From Spirosoma utsteinense (lineage in GTDB: Bacteria > Bacteroidota > Bacteroidia > Cytophagales > Spirosomataceae), in the NCBI RefSeq assembly GCF_014282275.1, contig NZ_VFIA01000033.1:1-64000 (forward strand): a stretch of 64,000 bases of DNA, given 5' to 3'. Shown here one piece after another: positions 17,754 to 26,719 of the stretch (the stretch's first letter is position 1; every line of letters starts with the position of its first letter). Both the position numbers and the translations under genes were made by a program. Under the pieces are notes generated by a model. That model searched no databases and was not told the origin of the DNA. It saw only the letters and a list, made by a program, of their open reading frames with translations.

Positions 17754-18833
17754 ATGAAAACGGCTTTTGCTTCTCTTTCTGACGCCCCGCTACAGCCCGG
17801 ACAGCCCAGCGTTCAGGATCAGTCGTTGTTGGATGCCTATTCCAGCACGGTTATCAACGTAGCCCGGAAAGTAAGTCCGGCCGTTGTACAGATTAAAGTA
17901 AGCGGGCGGGCAGCAGAAAACCCGGCTACCCCTCCAGGGCGGAGACAACCCAACGGCGAGGGTGCTGGCGGCTCTGGTTCTGGCTTTATTACCTCAACCG
18001 ATGGCTACCTGGTTACCAACAACCACGTTGTTGCGGGAGCCAGCCGGATCGACGTGACCCTGCCCGAGCAGAACGACGGCGCAGTGGGTTCGCCGGAACG
18101 CATCGTTCGGCCGAGCCGCGACGTGACGGCTACCCTTATTGGCCGCGATCCCGCCACCGATATTGCCGTGCTTAAAATTGATGCCGCTGGACTCAAAGCC
18201 ATTCGCTTTGCCGACTCCAGTCAGGTGCAGGTGGGCCAGATTGCCATTGCGCTCGGCAATCCGTATGGCTTCCAGTATTCATTGACAGCGGGGGTGGTAA
18301 GCGCGCTGGGGCGAACCCTCCGCTCCGAATCAGGGCGGCTCATCGACGACGTGATCCAAACCGATGCTGCGCTGAATCCCGGTAATTCGGGTGGGCCACT
18401 GGTCAACTCACAAAGTGATGTTATTGGGGTCAACACGGCCGTAATTCTACCGGCACAGGGCCTGTGTTTTGCCGTATCGTCCAATGTGGCGGCTTTGGTG
18501 GCGGGCATGCTCATTCTGGACGGACGTGTCCGGCGGGGATACCTGGGTATTGGCGGACAACTTGTTACCCTCCCGGAACCCGTCAGACAATACAACCAAC
18601 TCTCGACAAAAACAGGGGTGCGGGTAACGAGCGTCGAAGCCGACGGTGTAGCGGGCAACGATGCGTTGCTACAGGGCGATATCATCGTGGGATTCAACGG
18701 ACAGCCCGTTACCAGTGTTGACGACCTGCACCGGATGCTGACCAGCGAAACCATCGGTCGGCGGGTTCAGCTGACCGTCCTGCGCAACAACCGGCAAAAA
18801 GGCATTATGGTAACACCAGGTGAGATTGAATGA
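17754..18833 (+). CDS. HtrA/DegP-like trypsin-fold protease with one PDZ domain
   Basis: 359 aa. The catalytic triad is complete: His91 (TNNHVV), Asp136 (ATDIAVL) and Ser212 (GNSGGPL). One PDZ domain follows at about 255-355 (RRGYLGIGG, LLQGDIIVGFNGQPV). It has no signal peptide or N-terminal membrane helix, and a TAG stop lies in frame immediately before the ATG, so no longer form exists. Most HtrA proteins work in the periplasm; this one appears cytoplasmic or is exported by another route. A Gly/Pro-rich loop occurs at about 55-77. It is monocistronic. Confidence 0.92.
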   Translation: MKTAFASLSDAPLQPGQPSVQDQSLLDAYSSTVINVARKVSPAVVQIKVSGRAAENPATPPGRRQPNGEGAGGSGSGFITSTDGYLVTNNHVVAGASRIDVTLPEQNDGAVGSPERIVRPSRDVTATLIGRDPATDIAVLKIDAAGLKAIRFADSSQVQVGQIAIALGNPYGFQYSLTAGVVSALGRTLRSESGRLIDDVIQTDAALNPGNSGGPLVNSQSDVIGVNTAVILPAQGLCFAVSSNVAALVAGMLILDGRVRRGYLGIGGQLVTLPEPVRQYNQLSTKTGVRVTSVEADGVAGNDALLQGDIIVGFNGQPVTSVDDLHRMLTSETIGRRVQLTVLRNNRQKGIMVTPGEIE

Positions 18834-18945
18834 GGTTTCGCTGCGTAGTGCGGCAGATTTTAGTACCTTTCGCGCTTTGTGAGATCAATTTCCCGGCCCG
18901 GCCTTTCGTTGTCAACGCAACCACCGGGCGAGCCCGCCATACCCC

Positions 18946-20289
18946 ATGAATCAACAATCTGTTATAGAGCTGATCACCCAGCTCGACAGTCCTAAAATTA
19001 AATTTGCCTTTACCGACATCGACGGTGTGCTGCGGGGCAAAACCATTAGCCGCCAGAAATTTCTGGATGGGCTGGCCGATGGTTACGGCTTCTGTGACGT
19101 AGTCTGGGGGTGGGATTCGGCCGACGTACCCTACGACAATGGGCGTACGACGGGTTGGCAATCGGGGTATCCCGACGCATCGGTACACATCGATCTGGCC
19201 ACATTTCGGCAACTTCCCTGGGAAGACGGCCTGCCTTTTTTCCTGGCAGACTTCGACGCCGTTGCTGCCTGCCCGCGTTCGCTGCTCAGGCGCGTAGCCG
19301 AACAGGGCCGCGCGATGGGGTTTCATGCCGAATTTGCGCAGGAATTCGAATGGTTCAATTTCCGCGAAACACCACACAGTTTGCAGGAAAAGGGATTTCG
19401 CCAGCTAGAACCGCTTACGCCCGGCATGTTTGGCTATTCGATTCTGCGGCCCTCGCTCGAAAGCGGCTTTCATAACGATCTGTTCGATCTGCTTACCCGG
19501 TTCGACATTCCCCTCGAAGGGTTACATACCGAAACCGGGCCGGGCGTCTATGAAGCGGCCATTGCCCACGATGAGGTTGTTCGGGCCGCCGACAAAGCCG
19601 CTCTGTTCAAAACGTCGGTGAAAGAAATTGCGTACCGGCATGGCCTGGTTGCCACGTTTATGGCGAAATGGAATGCCGATTTGCCGGGATGCAGCGGTCA
19701 TATTCACCAGAGCCTTTGGAACAGAGAGCAGACAAAAAACCTGTTCTTCGACGCGGAACAGCCAAACCGGATGAGCGAACTGATGCGGCACTTCATTGCC
19801 GGGCAGCTGCATTGTCTGCCGTATATCACCCCCATGTTTGCCCCCACCATCAACAGCTACAAACGGTTGGTGGAAGGGGCCTGGGCCCCCACTACACTAA
19901 CCTGGTCGGTCGATAACCGGACAACGGCCCTGCGGGTCCTGAACCGGAACGAGGCTCTCACGCGCGTAGAACACCGCGTATCGGGTGCCGATACCAATCC
20001 GTATCTGGCCCTGGCAGCCGCGCTGGCATCGGGCCTGTATGGTGTCCGGCATAAGCTTACGCTCGAAACAGCCGCTTCTGTAGGTAACGGCTACGCCGAC
20101 AAACAGTACGGTATACTACCGACAAACCTGGCCGAAGCCACGCGGGCAATGGCCGCTTCGCCCATTGCATCTGAACTGTTCGGTGTCGAATTCGTTGACC
20201 ACTTCGTCCGCACCCGCGACTGGGAATGGCGCCAGTACGCCCAACAGGTTAGTGACTGGGAGTTAAAGCGGTATTTTGAAATTATTTAA
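18946..20289 (+). CDS. glutamine-synthetase-family ligase
   Basis: 447 aa, shorter than housekeeping GSI. It has an N-terminal beta-grasp (FAFTDIDGVLRGK) and a catalytic barrel with EFEWFNF metal ligands, GPGVYEAAI, the GCSGHIHQSL loop and RVSGADTNPYLALA. The phosphate-binding MPKP-type motif reads MAKWN, a divergence. It is probably a gamma-glutamyl ligase acting on an amine or amino acid other than ammonia, as PuuA/GlnA-like proteins do. The APH-like kinase gene begins 8 nt after its stop, so the two form an operon. Confidence 0.88.
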   Translation: MNQQSVIELITQLDSPKIKFAFTDIDGVLRGKTISRQKFLDGLADGYGFCDVVWGWDSADVPYDNGRTTGWQSGYPDASVHIDLATFRQLPWEDGLPFFLADFDAVAACPRSLLRRVAEQGRAMGFHAEFAQEFEWFNFRETPHSLQEKGFRQLEPLTPGMFGYSILRPSLESGFHNDLFDLLTRFDIPLEGLHTETGPGVYEAAIAHDEVVRAADKAALFKTSVKEIAYRHGLVATFMAKWNADLPGCSGHIHQSLWNREQTKNLFFDAEQPNRMSELMRHFIAGQLHCLPYITPMFAPTINSYKRLVEGAWAPTTLTWSVDNRTTALRVLNRNEALTRVEHRVSGADTNPYLALAAALASGLYGVRHKLTLETAASVGNGYADKQYGILPTNLAEATRAMAASPIASELFGVEFVDHFVRTRDWEWRQYAQQVSDWELKRYFEII

Positions 20290-20297
20290 CGTCGAAC

Positions 20298-21338
20298 ATG
20301 CGTCTCGTCGATTACCCCACAATTATCAGAAAAGCCTGGGCAGGTTTTGACCCGTCGGTACAGATCAGTACCATCGAAGATATCAGTGCCCGCGTATCAA
20401 CGAACCACGTCTTTAAAGTTACGTTCGACGACGGCGACTCGATCATTGCCAAACTGTCTTACTTTGGCAAATTCGAGCATTTCCTGGAAGACCACCGCAT
20501 TATTCACGTCCTGTCGAACAACCTGCTTTATCCGTTCGAGAATCTACTGGCGAAATCGCTGGTGCGTGACGGGCAGGTGTATACGTATCGGTACCAGGAG
20601 GGCTTCCTCGATGCCTGGGTCGTGTTCTACAACCCGATTCGCATTCAGCAGAAGCTCCCCCGCCGGCTCGACGAGCACCACATCCGGGCGCTGGGTACGC
20701 AGATCGCCCGCTTTCATAAAGCCTGCTCGCGGGTAAGTCCCGTCTTACCCAAATCGTCGAAAACGCTGCGTTCGGATATCTGGGATCTGCTCGACCTGCT
20801 GGATACGGAAGCCGGGCAGTTTGAGCACCGTATGCATACCGACGAGTTGAAGCGCCAGTGCGACCTGTTCCTCACCAATCGCCAGAAACTCGTAGCAGGT
20901 ACGGTCGAAACCATGCCGGTTTTCGTGGACTGGAACATCGGCAACTTCTCCATTACAGAGGATCTCGAACTGTTTTCACGCTGGGATTATGACTGGTTCC
21001 GGATCAGCTACCGGGTTATGGATTTCTATTTCTTCAGCCGGGTGGTATCCGACCTGGGCGACCGGACGGTGTTTAGCTACGGCATTGGCCCCATGATGGA
21101 AGACCGGTTTATGCTGTTCCTGAAACAGTACCACCGGATCTACCCGCTCACCGAAAATGAAATTCGTTTCCTGCCCGAAGCGTTTCGTTTTTTCATACTC
21201 AACTACGTCATTAAATATGGGCGGTATTTTTTCCACCGTACCTACGCCATTAAACTCCAGCGCGAAGCCTACGAGATCTACTTTCCATCCATCGAGCAGT
21301 TCGATGCCGAGAAAATCCTTCGGGAGTTGGGCATATAG
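20298..21338 (+). CDS. aminoglycoside-phosphotransferase-fold kinase
   Basis: 346 aa. Small-molecule kinase fold: an ATP-lobe segment with IIAKLSYF (the Lys), then a catalytic loop that reads FVDWNIGNF where classical members have HxDxxxxN, and a metal-binding WDYDWFRISYRVMDFYF. The catalytic Asp and Asn are present; the usual His is Val/Phe. The substrate is unknown, perhaps a choline-, sugar- or homoserine-like molecule. It is co-transcribed with the GS-like ligase. The stop codon lies inside a 10-bp inverted repeat. Confidence 0.82.
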   Translation: MRLVDYPTIIRKAWAGFDPSVQISTIEDISARVSTNHVFKVTFDDGDSIIAKLSYFGKFEHFLEDHRIIHVLSNNLLYPFENLLAKSLVRDGQVYTYRYQEGFLDAWVVFYNPIRIQQKLPRRLDEHHIRALGTQIARFHKACSRVSPVLPKSSKTLRSDIWDLLDLLDTEAGQFEHRMHTDELKRQCDLFLTNRQKLVAGTVETMPVFVDWNIGNFSITEDLELFSRWDYDWFRISYRVMDFYFFSRVVSDLGDRTVFSYGIGPMMEDRFMLFLKQYHRIYPLTENEIRFLPEAFRFFILNYVIKYGRYFFHRTYAIKLQREAYEIYFPSIEQFDAEKILRELGI

Positions 21339-21394
21339 CCGCGTGAGCGATTTCTCTCTCAGGCTCAATTCATTACCTCCTCTTCGCGGCTATA
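21334..21394 (+). terminator. inverted repeat between convergent genes
   Basis: TATAGCCGCG (21334-21343) and CGCGGCTATA (21385-21394) pair perfectly and include the kinase stop codon. An inner TGAGC/GCTCA stem lies in the loop. It is probably a bidirectional terminator with the GH43 gene. Confidence 0.6.
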
Positions 21395-21463
21395 CCGTAC
21401 GGAGCGGGGTGGTATCTGCAAACAGACAAATGAAGGTAAAGGGAAGCGGGCTCACACACCATT

Positions 21464-23038
21464 TCAGGACTCGTCGTAGTGAATAGTCATGGTGCGAATA
21501 AGACTGCTTGCCTGATCTTTTCCACTCAGGCCAATACCTGAACGTGGTGCCCGGTCCCAGCGAGGCAGAAAAGAGCCATCCAGCGGAGCATCCGTTATCT
21601 GGCTGTACTTCCCTTCTTTAGTGCGCCAGCCGAACTCATAATATTGCCCCCTTTGACTGCGTATTTGCAGCGTAATCGAAGGGGTATCGTCTGGTACCGG
21701 CTGCGTCTTTAGAACACGACGCGTTCCCGCTTTAATCTGCCAGAGTTCAAGCGACCCCTGCCGAATACCTATGCCTAGTTGGTTTTGGGCATCCCCGTAC
21801 ACGCACAAACTTTGCAGCAGATCGGCCTGGGGAACGATGTCGGCCGACATGGTGTAGGTTCCTTTCTTGACGACTAGTCCCAGGAAGGTACCCGCCTGGC
21901 TTGAGCTGGCATTAACCAGCTGCAGTTGACCCTGATTCACCTGATACACTGGCTTGGGAAGGCTTACATCCCACACCCAGGGAACGCTGTTGCGGGCCTG
22001 ACTAAAATTAACCGTCAGGTTTGACTGCCGTCTCTGTGTAGTCTGAAGCGGTGACTCAGCCTGAGTGGGCGTTGCGTGTCCATACCGAAAAGTGGGCCAC
22101 TGGCTTTTGTCAGGCCAAATCAACTCGCTCAACACGCCCTGACGCCCGGTAGAGGTAAAATCGGTGCCGTCGTAGGCATGGTGCAGGTAAAAGTAACGCT
22201 CATCAGGCGTCACTACGACGGTTCCGTGTCCTGGGCATTTCCAATCCTTATTACTGACCAATAGCGGGTTGTTGATGTATTTCTCCCAGGGGCCTTGCAG
22301 TTTTTCGGCTCGGGCCAAACCAACCTGATAGTCACACTGCGCCCCGCAACAAGCGTTGCCTGAGTAGAGCATGTAGTAGTAGCGACCTCGTTTGAAAATC
22401 GCCTGTCCCTCAACGCCCCCCTTTTCCCAATTGGCCGGCTCAGCCTTGATGAGCGTAAACGCTTGTCCGGTAACCTTGCGTCCGTCGGCCGATAGTTCAG
22501 CACCCAGGATTTCAATGGATCTGCCTTTATCCAACCCGTAAGCTTTCCAGGTAATGAACCATTTACCTCCCTCTTCGATGATAAAAGGATCAATCGCTTC
22601 GGTCGTCCATTCCAGTAACAGGCCATGGTCGGTGAATCCCTTCGTCAGATCGCGCGTCGTAGCCACGCCAATAAACGAACGCTGGTCGGATTTCCGCCGA
22701 GCGGTGTAATACAGGTAATACGTATCGTTTCGGTAGAATAACTCCGGGGCCCAGTAACTGCCCATCGTCCAGGCAGGTAGTTCGTTAAATCCAGGACCCA
22801 CATAGGACCAGTTAACCAAGTCTTTGGAGGAATAAATGGGGTAGGCCGGCCCCCACTCCGAGGATGTGCCTACGGCAAAGTAGGTCTCACCAATCCGAAT
22901 GAGAGAAGGATCAGCAAAGTCGCCCGCAATGACCGGATTTGTATAAGTGGCTCTGGGGGCAGGAGAAGGAGTAGGTTGGGCCAATGCCTGCAAGGCCACA
23001 GCCAGCGTAGTGATAATCAAAAAAAGAGCTTTTCTCAT
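21464..23038 (-). CDS. GH43-family glycoside hydrolase, secreted
   Basis: 524 aa. The signal peptide covers residues 1-20 (ALA|QP). The five-bladed propeller spans about 30-310: DPSLIRIG (catalytic base Asp), AIDPFIIEE (pKa modulator Asp) and GGVEGQAIF (acid Glu). A C-terminal beta-sandwich follows at about 345-520 (GTFLGLVVKKGTYTMSADIV...). GH43 enzymes release arabinose or xylose from plant polysaccharides; the exact specificity cannot be read. No SusC/SusD pair is adjacent, so it is not in a classical PUL within this window. Confidence 0.92.
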   Translation of the reverse strand: MRKALFLIITTLAVALQALAQPTPSPAPRATYTNPVIAGDFADPSLIRIGETYFAVGTSSEWGPAYPIYSSKDLVNWSYVGPGFNELPAWTMGSYWAPELFYRNDTYYLYYTARRKSDQRSFIGVATTRDLTKGFTDHGLLLEWTTEAIDPFIIEEGGKWFITWKAYGLDKGRSIEILGAELSADGRKVTGQAFTLIKAEPANWEKGGVEGQAIFKRGRYYYMLYSGNACCGAQCDYQVGLARAEKLQGPWEKYINNPLLVSNKDWKCPGHGTVVVTPDERYFYLHHAYDGTDFTSTGRQGVLSELIWPDKSQWPTFRYGHATPTQAESPLQTTQRRQSNLTVNFSQARNSVPWVWDVSLPKPVYQVNQGQLQLVNASSSQAGTFLGLVVKKGTYTMSADIVPQADLLQSLCVYGDAQNQLGIGIRQGSLELWQIKAGTRRVLKTQPVPDDTPSITLQIRSQRGQYYEFGWRTKEGKYSQITDAPLDGSFLPRWDRAPRSGIGLSGKDQASSLIRTMTIHYDES

Positions 23039-23282
23039 TCGGTAATCGCTTGATAATGGCCGTGTAACAGAGGGTACCCTAAAAAGGAGCTATTCCAGCA
23101 GCCGAAGATAGGTAGCTGAATTCAGGGTTCTGAATAAGTTAACGTGATTTATGGATAGCCCCCAAAAAGAATGGTTTGAGTGTAGGGTCAGCGCCGGATT
23201 CAGGAATATCTAAAACGGAATACAACCACTGAAAATTGACAAACCGACTATGAATATATACAGTCAATTGAAAGAAAACTGC
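23039..23282. other. divergent promoter region
   Basis: An AT-rich stretch upstream of GH43 (minus) and the HAD gene (plus). Only the plus-strand promoter at 23283 is recognisable. Confidence 0.4.
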
Positions 23283-23311
23283 TTGAAAGCATCGGCTGCA
23301 TCGTAATTTTG
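23283..23311 (+). promoter_or_regulatory. Bacteroidota-type promoter of the HAD gene
   Basis: TTG at 23283-23285, an 18-nt spacer, then TAATTTTG at 23304-23311. This is close to the TTG-N19-TAnnTTTG consensus, 49 nt before the ATG. Confidence 0.65.
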
Positions 23312-23360
23312 CCTATTCTATATGGTAAAAAGGCCAGTATCATTCATTCAATAGCTTTCC

Positions 23361-24215
23361 ATGCAGCTTTCCGATTTTAAAGCCGTAGCGGCTGATTATA
23401 AAGTTATCTTTTTCGATGCCTTTGGCGTACTAAAAAATTACGAAGGGCTTTTGCCTGGCATTGAGAATACGTTTTCGTGGCTGCAGGAAACGGGCAAAGA
23501 GTTTTACATCCTGACCAACGATGCTTCGCGGAGTCCGCAGGAACTGGCCGAATCCTATTACCGGGCGGGTTCCTATGCCATAACTCCCGAGCGCATCATC
23601 TCGTCGGGTATGCTGGCCCGCGAGTACCTGGACCTCAAAGTGAACCACGGTACAGTCGCTTACCTGGGTACGCCCAGTTCGGCCCATTATCTTGAAACGC
23701 CCGATCTGAAAACCCTGCCCATCAGCGAAGTCGACCTAAGCGACGTATCAGATATAAACGCATTGGTGCTGCTGGACGATGAAGGCTTCGACTGGAACAC
23801 GGACCTGAACAAGACCGTCAACCTGCTCCGCAAACGCAATATTCCGGTGATCGTTGCCAACACCGACGAAACGTATCCCGTTTCCAAAACCCGCATTGCC
23901 ATTGCCATTGGTGCAGTTGCCGAAATGATCGAAACCATCGTGGGCAAGCAGTTTATCCGGTTCGGCAAACCCGATGCGCAGTTGTTTATGTTCGCCTACG
24001 AACGACTGGAACATGCCGACGGCCCCGTGAGTAAGCGCGACATTCTGATGGTGGGCGACACGCTCCGCACCGATATCCTTGGCGGCAACAAATTCGGGCT
24101 CGATACGGTGCTGGCGCTCACGGGGAACACCCAGCCACAGGATGCCGAGATCCAGATCCGGAGTACAGGCATTATTCCGACTTACGTATGCGAGTCGGTC
24201 GTGATTTCAGAATAA
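23361..24215 (+). CDS. HAD-IIA family hydrolase
   Basis: 284 aa. Motif I is FFDAFGVL, with a nucleophile Asp but Ala-Phe where DxDG is usual; it is followed by TNDASRSP (motif II), the Lys in FGKPDAQLF (motif III) and MVGDTLRTDILGGN (motif IV). The type IIA cap spans about 90-190. This matches NagD/phosphoglycolate-phosphatase-like enzymes that act on sugar phosphates or nucleotides. It has its own promoter and is monocistronic. Confidence 0.9.
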   Translation: MQLSDFKAVAADYKVIFFDAFGVLKNYEGLLPGIENTFSWLQETGKEFYILTNDASRSPQELAESYYRAGSYAITPERIISSGMLAREYLDLKVNHGTVAYLGTPSSAHYLETPDLKTLPISEVDLSDVSDINALVLLDDEGFDWNTDLNKTVNLLRKRNIPVIVANTDETYPVSKTRIAIAIGAVAEMIETIVGKQFIRFGKPDAQLFMFAYERLEHADGPVSKRDILMVGDTLRTDILGGNKFGLDTVLALTGNTQPQDAEIQIRSTGIIPTYVCESVVISE

Positions 24216-24341
24216 ATTTATACTTGACTGTGAGGATCTTGTGAAAATATAAACGCTGGCGCAAAACAAGTTTACATTGCCCACAGTTTAATTGCCCACG
24301 ACGTCAGGTTGGCGTTTATCATTCACAATTTATACACAGTT

Positions 24342-24929
24342 ATGAAAAATTATCTCGCAGCATTGCTCATGCTGGGCGCTCTGTCGGCTTCAGCTCAGGT
24401 CTACAAACCGTTCAAAGTAAACGTATCGGTTGGTTATGCCAAGCCCCTCAACGCCGGTGTTTCGGGCGGTTTTCTGGTAGCGGTGGAGCCTAAGTACGGC
24501 CTCAGTGATCATTTCGATCTGGGTCTCCGGCTGGAGTCGGCCTTTGTAGCCAGAGGCATCGAGCGCAACGGCAACACAACGAAGAGTGACGTAGGTGCTT
24601 TTGGCTCCTATCTGATCACGGGCAACTACCTGTTCGGGACTGAAGGTATCCGTCCATTCCTGGGTGCTGGCGTTGGTCTGTACAGCGTAGCGTCGGGTGG
24701 TTCGGTAACCGTTACAGACGGGCAAACCCCGCAGGACGTCAACTTCGTAAGCGATACCAAGTTTGGCGGCATGATTCGGGCGGGTATCAAAACGGGTCAC
24801 TTTGTAGCGGCCGTTGAATACAACGCAGCCCCTACGACCGATAACACGATTGGTACGACGAAGATCAGCAGCGAAAACGCATACTTAGGCGTTAAGGTTG
24901 GTTTCGACATCGGCGGTGGCCGTCGGTAG
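24342..24929 (+). CDS. outer-membrane beta-barrel protein, paralogue 1
   Basis: 195 aa from the ATG at 24342 (an upstream start would spoil the signal peptide). Residues 1-18 are a signal ending in SASA|QV. The mature part is an 8-strand-like porin-fold protein with motifs YKPFKVNVSVGYAKPL, FDLGLRLESAF and FLGAGVGLYSV, ending in YLGVKVGFDIGGG. It is clearly homologous to the next gene. The ligand is unknown. A terminator separates the two, so they are transcribed separately or by read-through. Confidence 0.82.
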   Translation: MKNYLAALLMLGALSASAQVYKPFKVNVSVGYAKPLNAGVSGGFLVAVEPKYGLSDHFDLGLRLESAFVARGIERNGNTTKSDVGAFGSYLITGNYLFGTEGIRPFLGAGVGLYSVASGGSVTVTDGQTPQDVNFVSDTKFGGMIRAGIKTGHFVAAVEYNAAPTTDNTIGTTKISSENAYLGVKVGFDIGGGRR

Positions 24930-24947
24930 TTCGAACTAAGTCATTGG

Positions 24948-24989
24948 CAGAAAAGCCTGTTCAGTTTAACTGAGCGGGCTTTTCTGTTT
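24948..24989 (+). terminator. intrinsic terminator
   Basis: CAGAAAAGCC (24948-24957) pairs with GGCTTTTCTG (24977-24986) with an inner TCAG/CTGA stem, then TTTCC. It lies after the first barrel gene. Confidence 0.75.
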
Positions 24990-25088
24990 CCAGACAATTA
25001 TCGCATTATCATGCGTTATGTATCGGTATGTTTGTACCGGGCGTCACTACGCTTTCCTTTTCCCATCATCTCTAACAGGTCGTATGTA

Positions 25089-25673
25089 ATGAAGGTATCT
25101 TTTCTGCCGCTGTTGCTGTTACTCACGGGTTCAGCCTCCGCACAGGTCTTCAAACCCTTTAAAGTCAACATCTCCATGGGTTACGCCAAACCACTGGAAG
25201 CGGCCTCTATGGGAGGCATTCTTCTCTCGCTCGAACCCAAATATGGTCTGAATGACCGGGTCGACCTGGGCCTTCGCTACGAACTGGGCCTAATGAACCA
25301 TGCCTACACCGTCGACAACGGGTCGGGTACCAGCGAGTTAAAGGGTGCCAGCTCATTCGTGTTTACCGGCAATTACCTTCTGTCGGAAAGCAATTTCCGA
25401 CCCTTCGTCGGGGCCGGTCTGGGCGTGTTTACGGTTGGGGGCGTCAGCTTTTCGGAGGGCGACGGGGGCGTTTCGGGCGGCACCAAGTTGGGCGCTATGG
25501 TGCGGGCTGGGTTCAAAGCAGGTCACTTTGCCTTCGGCGCTGAGTACAACCTGATACCCAGCAGCACGGGCGTCATGACCAGTGCGTCATCGGTTGTCCA
25601 GCGCTATAAAAGCCCCAACGCCTACCTCGGCCTTAAAATTGGCTTCGATATCGGCGGGGGAGCGTATGAGTAA
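25089..25673 (+). CDS. outer-membrane beta-barrel protein, paralogue 2
   Basis: 194 aa from the ATG at 25089 (the frame opens at 25011, but this ATG begins the signal peptide). The signal is residues 1-17 (LLLTGSASA|QV). The same pattern as the preceding gene is seen: FKPFKVNISMGYAKPL, VDLGLRYELGL, PFVGAGLGVFTV, YLGLKIGFDIGGG. Loop regions differ. It is a tandem duplication. The stop codon lies within the stem of a 23-bp hairpin. Confidence 0.82.
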   Translation: MKVSFLPLLLLLTGSASAQVFKPFKVNISMGYAKPLEAASMGGILLSLEPKYGLNDRVDLGLRYELGLMNHAYTVDNGSGTSELKGASSFVFTGNYLLSESNFRPFVGAGLGVFTVGGVSFSEGDGGVSGGTKLGAMVRAGFKAGHFAFGAEYNLIPSSTGVMTSASSVVQRYKSPNAYLGLKIGFDIGGGAYE

Positions 25674-25742
25674 ATGATGAATGATGAATGAGTGACTAGC
25701 GGGCGCCAAACCCATTCATCATTCATCATTCATCATTTACTC
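25668..25742. repeat. 23-bp perfect inverted repeat overlapping a stop codon
   Basis: The arms at 25668-25690 and 25720-25742 are exact complements, built from ATGATGAATG units, with a 29-nt loop. It lies between convergent genes and is probably a bidirectional terminator. Confidence 0.8.
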
Positions 25743-25751
25743 ATTCACCAT

Positions 25752-26699
25752 TCACTCCCTCGGCAAGATCAGCGGGTGGAAGCGGAAACCTTTTACTCGG
25801 TTGAATTCCAGGGAGGGGGCCGGTATTTTGAAAAACTGGGCGGTGCCAATGAAGCGTTGCAGGGAAGGGGAAAACGTGCTGATGCGCGACAGGTCGGCGT
25901 CGGGTGAAATGAAAAACTGCCGGTGCCGCTCGAATTTCACCTCATTGCCCACAGCGTCGACCATGCGCGGGTTCTCGTGTCCACCTGTCATACCACTCCC
26001 GCTATAGCCAACGTCAAGGTTGAGCCAGCGCGGAAACGACGGGCCGACCGGCAATGCTGATGCGAGGTTGACCGACAGCCAATACTGTTGGCCGTTGTAA
26101 TCTTTCAGCATCTGCTGCCCCGTCGTTTTCCCCAACAGATTGGGCCGATAAGGGGGGAATATCGTTTTCCGGAATCCATACTTCATGCTCACGATCTGTT
26201 GACCGGTGCCGTACTGTTGCCCTACGAACAGGGCCGTACCGGCCACGTTGGCCAGCATGTCGCCTTTGGAAAAACCCCACCCGTCGGCGTGGCCGTCGTA
26301 TACCTCCAGCGTTGTCTGGAAAAGGAGCGCCAGCAGTCCACCTGTAAGGATACTGGCCCGCTCGTTGACGCCACTCCAGCGCATAAGTTCATAGCCACCC
26401 CGACTCATGCAGTAGGCTGTAGCCGTATGGCCTACTTTGTCCATTTGCAACCATTCGCGGTTGTCGTTGAAGCTATGGAAGGGCACCTTTTTTTTGTACC
26501 ACTGCTTACGGAGCAGCAGCAGGGTGATGGTATAAAAAGCGGCCGTACTGGCAACGACGCCAATAAACCGCCCCTGCCGAATGCCCGGCTGTTCCGTTAC
26601 AGGAGCAGGCGCTGGTGTCAGGACCTGTGCCCGTATAGACTGCCCCGGTAGCAACAGGCTAAAACCAACCAACACCCACGCCCGCATACCTTGCTTCAT
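25752..26699 (-). CDS. DUF2279 family protein
   Basis: 315 aa from the ATG at 26699; a GTG at 26723 would overlap the previous stop by 4 nt. There is a signal peptide (MRAWVLVGFSLLLPGQSIRAQ) and then a second hydrophobic helix (ASTAAFYTITLLLL). The DUF2279 core follows (WLQMDKVGHTATAYCMSRGGYELMRW, EVYDGHADGWGFSKGDMLANVAGTALFVGQQ). Conserved His/Asp residues suggest an enzyme or lipid-related function, but none is established. It is coupled to the DUF1028 gene upstream. Confidence 0.85.
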   Translation of the reverse strand: MKQGMRAWVLVGFSLLLPGQSIRAQVLTPAPAPVTEQPGIRQGRFIGVVASTAAFYTITLLLLRKQWYKKKVPFHSFNDNREWLQMDKVGHTATAYCMSRGGYELMRWSGVNERASILTGGLLALLFQTTLEVYDGHADGWGFSKGDMLANVAGTALFVGQQYGTGQQIVSMKYGFRKTIFPPYRPNLLGKTTGQQMLKDYNGQQYWLSVNLASALPVGPSFPRWLNLDVGYSGSGMTGGHENPRMVDAVGNEVKFERHRQFFISPDADLSRISTFSPSLQRFIGTAQFFKIPAPSLEFNRVKGFRFHPLILPRE

Positions 26700-26719
26700 A
26701 GTGTAAAAGTAGGACCAAA

